Assembly: GCA_033763635.1 (NCBI GenBank)
Contig: JANRKG010000383.1
Location: 1-6,830 of the forward strand
DNA length: 6,830 bases
Reading direction: 5' to 3'
Origin: JANRKG01 sp033763635
GTDB lineage: Bacteria > Cyanobacteriota > Cyanobacteriia > GCF-001939115
Shown: one piece after another, positions 1 to 5,025 of the stretch
Position numbering within the stretch: the stretch's first letter is position 1
Layout of the letters: each line of letters opens with the position of its first letter
Made by a program: the position numbers and the translations under genes
Notes under the pieces: model-generated
What the model was told of the DNA's origin: nothing
Databases searched by the model: none
The model's input: the letters and a program-made list of their open reading frames with translations, nothing else

Positions 1-612
1 GTGGCCTACAGTTCCATCGGTCACATGGGGTATGTTCTGGTGGCCTGTGCGGCTGGTACAGACCTGAGTTTGTTGGGGGCGATCGGTCAAATGGTTAGCC
101 ACGGGCTAATCCTGGCAATTCTGTTCTACCTGGTTGGAGTCATTGAAGAGAAAGTCGGAACGCGGGAACTAGATCAACTCAATGGATTGTTGAATCCAAT
201 TCGCGGGTTGCCCCTCACCAGTTCCCTCTTGATTCTTGCCGGGATGGCAAGTGCTGGGATTCCGGGATTAGTGGGCTTCATTGCAGAATTTTTAGTATTT
301 CAGGGAAGTTTTACCGTATTTCCCATTCCCACCATGCTGTGCATTATCGCCAGTGGTTTGACAGCGGTTTATTTCGTGATTCTCATGAACCGCACTTGCT
401 TTGGCAGATTGGATAATAAGACAGCCTACTATCCTCGCGTCACCTGGCTAGAACAAGCTCCAGCCCTCATTTTGGCGGGGGTTATCTTCTTACTGGGAAT
501 TCAGCCGTCCTGGTTACTTCGCTGGAGTGAGCCGACCGCAAATAGCTTGATTACCATGCTGCCTGTTAAAACAACCCAGGTTGCATTGAACGATCGCGTT
601 CCCCTGCCCTAG
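1..612 (+). CDS. ndhD3: NAD(P)H-quinone oxidoreductase chain 4 paralogue NdhD3, C-terminal part (5' end cut by window)
   Basis: Membrane subunit of the photosynthetic NDH-1 complex, homologous to the proton-pumping NuoM/MrpD antiporter-like subunits. The frame is open from base 1, so the GTG there is an internal Val codon; about 203 residues are visible of a family that is usually around 500. The fragment contains AYSSIGHMG (His at residue 8) and QMVSHGL (His34). Their 26-residue spacing matches the two conserved channel histidines of NuoM (H322 and H348 in E. coli, from memory). GFIAEFLVFQGSF (Glu96) resembles the NuoM segment around its conserved C-terminal glutamate. Hydrophobic stretches at about 23-48, 70-105, 110-130 and 150-172 fit transmembrane helices. 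The D3 rather than D4 assignment is inferred from context: cupA followed by a FAS1 gene is the ndhF3-ndhD3-cupA-cupS order, whereas the D4/CupB locus lacks the FAS1 gene. The operon promoter and the expected ndhF3 lie to the left of the window. Confidence 0.9.
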   Translation: MAYSSIGHMGYVLVACAAGTDLSLLGAIGQMVSHGLILAILFYLVGVIEEKVGTRELDQLNGLLNPIRGLPLTSSLLILAGMASAGIPGLVGFIAEFLVFQGSFTVFPIPTMLCIIASGLTAVYFVILMNRTCFGRLDNKTAYYPRVTWLEQAPALILAGVIFLLGIQPSWLLRWSEPTANSLITMLPVKTTQVALNDRVPLP

Positions 613-629
613 CACCCGATCGGGATGCT
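611..629. repeat. GC-rich palindrome/hairpin in the ndhD3-cupA gap
   Basis: AGCA-CCCGATCGGG-A-TGCT starts inside the ndhD3 stop codon. The central ten bases are a perfect palindrome and the flanking AGCA/TGCT pair except for one bulged A at 625. In RNA this could fold as a seven-pair stem with a GAUC loop. No T-run follows, so it is unlikely to be a terminator. It could be an RNA-processing or stability element between cistrons, or a chance extension of one of the many CGATCG sites. The structure is seen; any role is inference. Confidence 0.45.
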
Positions 630-701
630 CGGTTCGCTCAAACTCTAATTCTGCCAACTTGATAGACGGGAAAAGTCGAGTCTCTACGCCAATTAACGCT
701 T

Positions 702-2003
702 ATGACTACCGTAACGCTGCAAAGACCAGTTCTGCCTCCTTCCCAACACGAATATGCTGACATCATCCATCGCCTGGAAGCGGGCGGTGCGATGCTTCCC
801 GATACGCCTGAGAACTTGATGCAGATTATCGGCATCTACAAGGCGTATGCCGTCCCAATGGATTTCTACTGGCGCGATCTGCTCTACATCGGGGAGCGGG
901 TATTCCTGAATCCCTTCCCCTTCTTCAAATACTTCATTCCCCAGGAATACCTGGACCTCCCGAATCACTATGCGGGAGACACGGCGGATTTGCGGATCTG
1001 GCGTGGTCGGGCAACGGCTCACCCCGAACTCCTGGACTTTATGGAGAAAGGGGAAACCACGAAGATGCCCAAGCTGTTCCATCACCTGTGGCACGATCGC
1101 GTCAACATGGAATTCGCGGAGGAATGCATGCGGGCGATGCTCTGGCACCGCAATATGTACGCCCCTGTGAACCGTTTTGATGCTTATCTCGACAGTGAGG
1201 AATATCGGGCAAATGCAGACCGGGCGATCAAAGCCTACTTCAAGCGCAATCCGGTGATGATGGGTCTCTACAAAGCCTTTCCTGAGATGTTCCTGGAACA
1301 GTGCCGCCAGATGTCGTACTACGCGAATTTAGGTTTGTTCTGGGAAGTGATGGCTCCCGTTTTCTTCGAGATGTCTGACATTTATGATGAAGGCGGGTTC
1401 AAGGGTGTTCCAGATGCAATGAACTTCCTGGTGAATGGAATTTTTGCCATCGCCGGACGACCCATTTATCACCATGTCTACATCGATGGGGAATGCTACG
1501 AAATTATTCCCAAGTCGAAGGGGTTCATGTGGCTGTACGAAGCAGCACTGCCTTACGTAGAAGCTGTGTTCTATCGCACCTCTCCCTTCCGGGGCACGAA
1601 GTCTTACAATGCCCAGGCAAACCAGGTTCCCAGTGACCAGAAGGACTTCCACTATGGCATTCTCTATGCAGACGTATTCCCAGTAGGAACCGCTGGCATT
1701 CCCCCCACGCTTCTGATGCAGGACATGTTGCATTTTCTTCCCCCTTATCTGTTGGACTATTACCAGAAGTTTTGTCGGGGAGAAGATGACATGCTGATTC
1801 AGTTGGGAATTACCTTTCAGCGATCGATGTACTGTGTCACTTCCGCTGTGATTCAAGCCTTGAGAACCGCTTTACTCTATCCCCTGGATGACCCCAATCC
1901 AAAGCATCTGATGGCAAACCGCAAGTTCTTTGAAGCCCAAATGGATCGGTTCAAGCGGCCTGAGGCACGGTTACGGAGCATTCAAAATCAGGAATATCGG
2001 TAA
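702..2003 (+). CDS. cupA: CO2 hydration protein CupA (ChpY) of the NDH-1MS complex
   Basis: 433 residues, full length for the ChpX/ChpY (Cup) family. CupA sits at the distal end of the NDH-1 membrane arm against NdhF3/NdhD3 and is thought to act as a light- and redox-driven carbonic-anhydrase-like module, turning CO2 into bicarbonate on the cytosolic side. The family is recognised from segments such as MDFYWRDLLYIGERVFLNPF (about 53-72), LFHHLWHDR (125-133), NFLVNGIFAIAGRPIYHHVY (241-260) and the aromatic-rich C-terminal half. It is rich in His, Tyr and Trp. H127, H128 and H131 with E115 or E118 are candidate metal-site ligands, but I cannot align them to a structure here. CupA rather than CupB is inferred from the cupS neighbour. 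The ATG at 702 has no in-frame alternative start nearby and only a weak purine stretch upstream (about 666-675), so translation may depend on the ndhD3 transcript context. The stop codon lies within a heptamer repeat. Confidence 0.93.
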   Translation: MTTVTLQRPVLPPSQHEYADIIHRLEAGGAMLPDTPENLMQIIGIYKAYAVPMDFYWRDLLYIGERVFLNPFPFFKYFIPQEYLDLPNHYAGDTADLRIWRGRATAHPELLDFMEKGETTKMPKLFHHLWHDRVNMEFAEECMRAMLWHRNMYAPVNRFDAYLDSEEYRANADRAIKAYFKRNPVMMGLYKAFPEMFLEQCRQMSYYANLGLFWEVMAPVFFEMSDIYDEGGFKGVPDAMNFLVNGIFAIAGRPIYHHVYIDGECYEIIPKSKGFMWLYEAALPYVEAVFYRTSPFRGTKSYNAQANQVPSDQKDFHYGILYADVFPVGTAGIPPTLLMQDMLHFLPPYLLDYYQKFCRGEDDMLIQLGITFQRSMYCVTSAVIQALRTALLYPLDDPNPKHLMANRKFFEAQMDRFKRPEARLRSIQNQEYR

Positions 2004-2017
2004 TGGGTAATGGGTAA
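2001..2017 (+). repeat. TAATGGG heptamer tandem repeat (2 copies + TAA)
   Basis: TAATGGG-TAATGGG-TAA begins exactly at the cupA stop codon, so the first unit supplies the TAA. It resembles the short tandemly repeated repetitive (STRR) heptamers known from filamentous cyanobacteria. The repeat fills the first third of the cupA-cupS gap. Two and a bit copies is a short array, so the STRR label is an inference. Confidence 0.6.
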
Positions 2018-2046
2018 GCAAATCAATTTTTACAGGATAGTGATCA

Positions 2047-2448
2047 ATGGCTGACATTGTTGATATTGCAGTAGGTTCAGACTCATTCAAAACCCTGGTG
2101 ACAGCAGTTCAGGCAGCGGGGTTAGTCGATGTTTTGAAGGGACCAGGGCCATTTACTGTCTTCGCTCCGGTGGATGATGCTTTTGCCAAACTTCCTCCCG
2201 GAACAATCACCACTCTGGTGCAAAACATCCCCCAACTCACCCGCATTCTTTGCTATCACGTTGTTCCTGGCAAATTAATGTCCTCTGACATTGCCAAACT
2301 CAAATCTCTAACCTCGGTTGAAGGATCGACAATTCCGGTTGACCTGTCCGATGGCTTTGAAGTGAAAAACGCAACGGTGATTGCGGCAGACGTGGAAGCC
2401 GATAATGGTGTGATCCATGTGATCGATCGCGTCATTTTGATGGGGTAA
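2047..2448 (+). CDS. cupS: CupS, FAS1 (fasciclin) domain subunit of the NDH-1MS CO2-uptake complex
   Basis: 133-residue protein consisting of a single FAS1 domain. The H1 box is GPFTVFAPVDDAF (about 34-46), the Tyr-His pair is CYHVVPG (Y70, H71), and the H2 box is NGVIHVIDRVILM (120-132) at the very C-terminus. It begins directly with MADIVDIAV and shows no signal peptide or lipobox. That fits a soluble cytoplasmic protein rather than the secreted FAS1 proteins that act in adhesion. It lies 43 bp after cupA on the same strand and before the operon terminator, which is the sll1732-1735-like order. In the known complex CupS associates with CupA at the end of the membrane arm; its exact role is unsettled. 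Without the context it would be called a generic fasciclin protein; the position makes CupS very likely. The Shine-Dalgarno is weak (AGGATA about eight bases before the ATG). Confidence 0.92.
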   Translation: MADIVDIAVGSDSFKTLVTAVQAAGLVDVLKGPGPFTVFAPVDDAFAKLPPGTITTLVQNIPQLTRILCYHVVPGKLMSSDIAKLKSLTSVEGSTIPVDLSDGFEVKNATVIAADVEADNGVIHVIDRVILMG

Positions 2449-2538
2449 GCCGATATCTTTAGGATAACCATCGGTTTCTGTTGAACCCGATTTCAGGACA
2501 ACCCAGATTTACGGATCAACTGAGCATAAAATCAAACA

Positions 2539-2570
2539 CCCCGGATTTGTAACAATCTGGGGATTTTTTT
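2539..2570 (+). terminator. Intrinsic terminator of the ndhD3-cupA-cupS operon
   Basis: CCCCGGATT (2539-2547) pairs with AATCTGGGG (2554-2562) in a nine-pair stem with one G-U wobble and a six-base loop, followed by A and seven Ts (2564-2570). This is a textbook factor-independent terminator, 90 bases after the cupS stop. Read on the minus strand the same stem is followed by TGTTTGATTTT, so it may also weakly stop transcripts from the convergent S4 gene. Confidence 0.9.
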
Positions 2571-2619
2571 GTGTTCGTACTCGTTCCCAATCTTTTTGCT
2601 CTTTACAAAGCTTGTCATT

Positions 2620-2640
2620 CCCTTCTGCCCTCTGCCTTCC
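2620..2640 (-). repeat. Degenerate CCTTCTG/CCCTCTG heptamer repeat next to the S4 gene stop
   Basis: On the plus strand the units CCTTCTG (2621-2627), CCCTCTG (2628-2634) and CCTTCC (2635-2640) lie in tandem. On the minus strand this reads GGAAGGCAGAGGGCAGAAGG immediately after the S4 gene stop codon. This wording is common in intergenic regions of filamentous cyanobacteria and belongs with the STRR-type heptamers. The array is short and imperfect. Confidence 0.55.
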
Positions 2641-2841
2641 CTATAGCTCCACCCGATAGGTTTGTCCATACGCAACGACCCGATCGCCCGTCACCAGTTT
2701 GCGGCCTCGTCGGGTTTCCACTTCATCATTCACCTGCACCTCTCCCGACTGGATGATGACTTTGGCTTCTCCACCCGTTTGGACGGCTCCCACAAGCTTT
2801 AAAAATTGGTCGAGTTTGATAATGACTTGTTCTGCACTCAT
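2641..2841 (-). CDS. Small S4-domain RNA-binding protein (YbcJ/YaaA-like)
   Basis: 66 residues starting MSAEQVIIKLDQFLKLVGAV. It contains the S4 RNA-binding fold: helix with KLDQFLKLVG, then GGEAKVIIQSGEVQVNDEVETR, with the glycine-led turn and the V-N-x-E-x-E-x-R pattern typical of stand-alone S4 proteins such as E. coli YbcJ and Bacillus YaaA/RlbA, and ending in a GDRVV strand. The family is linked to ribosome or RNA binding, but no exact job is known from this sequence. The reading frame is open upstream to a TTG at 2886, which would add 15 residues; the ATG at 2841 is preferred because it matches the family's usual N-terminus. No clear Shine-Dalgarno is seen before it. It converges with cupS and diverges from the small gene at 2989. 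Confidence 0.85.
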   Translation of the reverse strand: MSAEQVIIKLDQFLKLVGAVQTGGEAKVIIQSGEVQVNDEVETRRGRKLVTGDRVVAYGQTYRVEL

Positions 2842-2888
2842 TCGTGACAATTCAATCCGATGGCGAAAAAAAGTTCGAAAAACCAACT

Positions 2889-2915
2889 TTTGGTAGACTC
2901 ATAAACCCTACCAAA
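2889..2915. repeat. Inverted repeat TTTGGTAG-N11-CTACCAAA in the divergent intergenic region
   Basis: Perfect eight-base arms at 2889-2896 and 2908-2915 are separated by 11 bases, lying between the divergent S4 gene and the small gene at 2989. The 19-base centre-to-centre spacing places both arms on nearly the same face of the helix, as in a dimeric operator; it could equally be an RNA hairpin in the S4 gene leader. No T-run follows. No convincing -35/-10 pair is visible in this gap on either strand. Confidence 0.45.
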
Positions 2916-2974
2916 TCTTCCTGAGTTTTTCACTTTTAATGACTACCTTAGAGTTGTTCAAGGATAGAACCGGG

Positions 2975-2980
2975 AAAGGA
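2975..2980 (+). promoter_or_regulatory. Ribosome binding site deciding the start at 2989
   Basis: AAAGGA lies eight bases before the ATG at 2989 but 23 bases before the duplicated ATG at 3004. The first of the two tandem start codons is therefore the better placed one. Confidence 0.6.
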
Positions 2981-2988
2981 AAACCAGG

Positions 2989-3213
2989 ATGTCTAACATT
3001 CCAATGTCTAACATTCCAAGCAGTGTAAACGCACGGGATCTGTTCTGGTTGTGGTATGACAGATTAAATCTGGAAGAACGAAAAGATATCGTCCAAAACT
3101 ACAATCGCTTCGTTCGCCAGGTTGAACTGGAAACGAGCCTTCAGGAAATGCTGTCGTCCAAATCTCCTGTACCGTCCTATAACCCTGGGTGGGCTGACAC
3201 CTGCGGTTTCTAG
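2989..3213 (+). CDS. Small hypothetical protein with duplicated N-terminal pentapeptide
   Basis: 74 residues that I do not recognise. The N-terminus is MSNIP-MSNIP, from an exact 15-bp tandem duplication, so two in-frame ATGs (2989 and 3004) exist; the Shine-Dalgarno favours the first. The centre (about residues 15-58) is rich in charged and aromatic residues (RDLFWLWYDRLNLEERKDIV and onwards) and looks helical. The tail is Pro/Ser/Gly-rich and ends PGWADTCGF with one Cys. There is no signal peptide and no transmembrane segment. A good ribosome site, a sensible amino-acid mix and a length close to the gap between two clear genes support a real gene. It stands alone on this strand, 166 bp before the invertase, and no terminator separates them, so co-transcription is possible. 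Confidence 0.6.
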   Translation: MSNIPMSNIPSSVNARDLFWLWYDRLNLEERKDIVQNYNRFVRQVELETSLQEMLSSKSPVPSYNPGWADTCGF

Positions 3214-3343
3214 CAACTGGAAAGATGGCAGGCAAGGCGGTTCATGAAGTTGCGATAAATTTGTCAGAGATCAATTAAAAATGGCAATAACTTCGGCTTC
3301 CGGTTGATGAATCTTCTGATCTGGTTGCTCTACCATAACCCTT

Positions 3344-3361
3344 GTTAAAACGATTTTTAAC
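3344..3361. repeat. Inverted repeat GTTAAAA-CGAT-TTTTAAC just upstream of the invertase
   Basis: Perfect seven-base arms (3344-3350 and 3355-3361) with a four-base loop, ending three bases before the invertase Shine-Dalgarno at 3365. It could be an operator or a weak AU-rich hairpin next to the ribosome site. It ends in TTTTTAAC, so a weak terminator for the small upstream gene is another reading, though the stem has only one G-C pair. Confidence 0.4.
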
Positions 3362-3364
3362 GAA

Positions 3365-3372
3365 AGAGAGGG
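3365..3372 (+). promoter_or_regulatory. Ribosome binding site supporting a TTG start for the invertase
   Basis: AGAGAGGG lies seven bases before the TTG at 3380. A second GAGGG at 3375-3379 directly abuts the TTG and is too close to serve. An in-frame TGA at 3374-3376 rules out any start further upstream. Confidence 0.65.
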
Positions 3373-3379
3373 CTGAGGG

Positions 3380-4756
3380 TTGGGTGAACGATCGGTCACA
3401 GTCGAACAACAGGGGTGGGAAGCGCTCGAAAGGTCCATTATTTACTATCAAGGGCAACCGATTGGGACGATCGCCGCACGAGATCCCGACACCGTTGCCC
3501 TGAACTACGATCAGTGTTTCATCCGCGACTTTGTTTCTTCGGCCCTGTTATTTTTGATCAAAGGGCGAGCGGAGATTGTTCGTAATTTTCTAGAAGAATC
3601 CCTCAAACTACAACCCAAGGCGGGGCAACTGGACCCCTCCAAGCCAAGTCGGGGACTCATTCCTGCCAGTTTTAAGGTTGAAGCACTGCACGGTCAGGAG
3701 TTTCTCAAAGCAGATTTTGGAGAGCATGCGATCGGGCGAGTGGCTCCAGCGGATGCTTGTCTCTGGTGGATCTGGCTCCTCCGGGCCTACGTCATTGCGA
3801 CGGGAGATATCGCTCTGGCAAAGCGAAGTGACTTTCAAGAAGGCATTCGGCTCATCATGGAACTGTGTCTCGTGACTCGGTTTGACATGTACCCGATGGT
3901 GTTGGTGCCGGATGGAGCCAGTATGATCGATCGCCGCATGGGCTTGTATGGGCACCCGCTCGATATCCAATCCCTTTTCTATGGGGCATTGCGGATCAGT
4001 GCAAACCTTTTAACTCCTAACTCCGAGAATCAGCCCATTCTCCGAGCCGTTCAAAGCCGACTGGGACCCCTGCGGGAACAGATTCGGAAACACTACTGGC
4101 TGGATTCCGATCGCCTGAATGTCATCTATCGCTATCGAGTGGAGGAATACGGAGAAACGGCCCTCAACCAGTTCAATATCTATTCAGATTCCATTCCCTT
4201 TTATTGGTTGGCGAAGTGGATGCCCGAAGCTGGGGGCTACCTGGCAGGAAATTTAGGCCCCTCCCAGTTAGATTGTCGCTTTTTCTCCCTGGGAAACCTG
4301 ATCGCTATCCTTTCCTGCCTTGCGGATGAAGCACAATCCCACCGCATTTTAAACTTGATCGAACTCCGCTGGAGCGATCTGATCAGCCACATGCCCATGA
4401 AGCTGTGCTATCCCGCTCTGGAAGATGTGGAATGGCGAATTATCACCGGATGTGACCCAAAAAATCGCCCCTGGTCGTACCACAATGGCGGGAGTTGGCC
4501 CGTTCTCCTCTGGATTCTCACAGCCGCCGCCCGCAAAATGGGTCGGGCTGAACTCGCCCACCATGCGATCGCCATTGCCGAACGTCGATTGCTGATCGAT
4601 CACTGGCCTGAATACTACGATGGGCCGGATGGTCGTTTGATTGGCAAAGAAGCGCGTAAGTATCAGACCTGGACAATCGCCGGATATTTGCTGGCGAAGG
4701 AGTTACTGGTGAATCCCGATTACCTGAAGCTGGTAACGTTTGAGGATGAAGAATAG
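3380..4756 (+). CDS. inv: Neutral/alkaline invertase, glycoside hydrolase family 100
   Basis: 458 residues, close to the cyanobacterial family norm (Anabaena InvA about 468). It hydrolyses sucrose to glucose and fructose in the cytosol; there is no signal peptide. GH100 signatures run the whole length: LNYDQCFIRDFVSSALLFL (41-59), RGLIPASFKV (91-100), DFGEHAIGRVAPADACLWW (112-130), MIDRRMGLYGHPLDIQSLFY (182-201), WSYHNGGSWPVLLW (365-378) and HWPEYYDGPDGRLIGKEARK (408-427). D184 in MIDRRMG and E411 in WPEYYDG match, by motif and spacing, the catalytic acid/base (D188) and nucleophile (E414) I recall for Anabaena InvA. The start is TTG: an in-frame TGA sits two codons upstream and the first in-frame Met is residue 160, deep within the catalytic domain. 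The resulting N-terminus has about the length seen in homologues. A terminator follows 35 bases after the stop. No sucrose synthase or sucrose-phosphate synthase gene is in view. Confidence 0.96.
   Translation: MGERSVTVEQQGWEALERSIIYYQGQPIGTIAARDPDTVALNYDQCFIRDFVSSALLFLIKGRAEIVRNFLEESLKLQPKAGQLDPSKPSRGLIPASFKVEALHGQEFLKADFGEHAIGRVAPADACLWWIWLLRAYVIATGDIALAKRSDFQEGIRLIMELCLVTRFDMYPMVLVPDGASMIDRRMGLYGHPLDIQSLFYGALRISANLLTPNSENQPILRAVQSRLGPLREQIRKHYWLDSDRLNVIYRYRVEEYGETALNQFNIYSDSIPFYWLAKWMPEAGGYLAGNLGPSQLDCRFFSLGNLIAILSCLADEAQSHRILNLIELRWSDLISHMPMKLCYPALEDVEWRIITGCDPKNRPWSYHNGGSWPVLLWILTAAARKMGRAELAHHAIAIAERRLLIDHWPEYYDGPDGRLIGKEARKYQTWTIAGYLLAKELLVNPDYLKLVTFEDEE
4565..4572. repeat. HIP1 octamer GCGATCGC
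   Basis: One exact copy of the highly iterated palindrome HIP1, inside the invertase gene. It is accompanied through the window by about twenty copies of its core CGATCG, which supports a cyanobacterial origin. Confidence 0.85.
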
Positions 4757-4790
4757 GGCAAAAGAGTAAGTGATTGTTGCGATTCAATAC

Positions 4791-4833
4791 ACCCGTGAGT
4801 TTCGACTTCGTTCAACTTACGGGTTCGTTTTTT
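4791..4833 (+). terminator. Intrinsic terminator of the invertase gene
   Basis: ACCCGTGAGTT (4791-4801) pairs with AACTTACGGGT (4814-4824) in an 11-pair stem with one G-U wobble and a 12-base loop, followed by TCG and six Ts (4828-4833). It lies 35 bases after the invertase stop and isolates it from the exoprotein gene. Confidence 0.85.
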
Positions 4834-5025
4834 AATAAGAAATATTGCTTTATTGATTCAAATTTTGGCATTTCTATTTGTCACAGAAATCTTAATTACC
4901 TAGTGCTAAAGGTGCACTTTACAAAGTAGGTTTTCAGCAGTTATACGATGGCCTCTTTTCTGTTAAATAAGTATATTTATGGAAAGTGGGTAATAGACCA
5001 TTTTTCAATTACAAGGAGGCAGTTT
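4834..5025 (+). promoter_or_regulatory. AT-rich leader with candidate promoter of the exoprotein gene
   Basis: About 190 non-coding bases, visibly more AT-rich than the flanking genes. The best sigma-70-like candidate is TTTACA (4918-4923), an 18-base spacer, then TATACG (4942-4947); it would give a leader of roughly 70 bases. The -35 matches five of six consensus bases and the -10 only four. An inverted repeat ATTTCT-N9-AGAAAT (4870-4890) lies upstream and could be a regulator site, but the arms are short. No small ORF or RNA gene is apparent. Confidence 0.35.
5013..5019 (+). promoter_or_regulatory. Strong Shine-Dalgarno fixing the exoprotein start at 5026
   Basis: AAGGAGG, complementary to the 16S rRNA tail, sits six bases before the ATG at 5026. 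It is the strongest ribosome site in the window and supports the long N-terminus of the exoprotein over the internal ATG at 5254, which has no such site. Confidence 0.85.

Noticed and set aside
1329..1856. 175-codon open frame on the minus strand inside cupA
   Set aside because: It is antisense to a full-length, clearly recognised gene, has no family resemblance and no credible ribosome site; it is a shadow of cupA codon use.
2450..2476. CCGAT...ATCGG inverted repeat just after cupS
   Set aside because: Arms of only five bases with a long spacer; the real terminator lies further downstream.
2571..2756. 61-codon plus-strand frame after the operon terminator
   Set aside because: It begins right at the terminator T-run, covers the heptamer repeat and runs antisense into the S4 gene; the translation looks random.
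2842..2886. Upstream extension of the S4 protein to a TTG at 2886
   Set aside because: The extra 15 residues (MVFRTFFRHRIELSR) do not fit the family, whose members start just before the first helix; the ATG at 2841 is the natural start.
3608..3970. 120-codon minus-strand frame within the invertase
   Set aside because: Opposite a conserved catalytic region of GH100; no recognisable domain and no ribosome site.
4907..4923. GTGCAC palindrome near the candidate -35 of the exoprotein gene
   Set aside because: A six-base palindrome whose flanks do not extend symmetrically; not distinguishable from chance.
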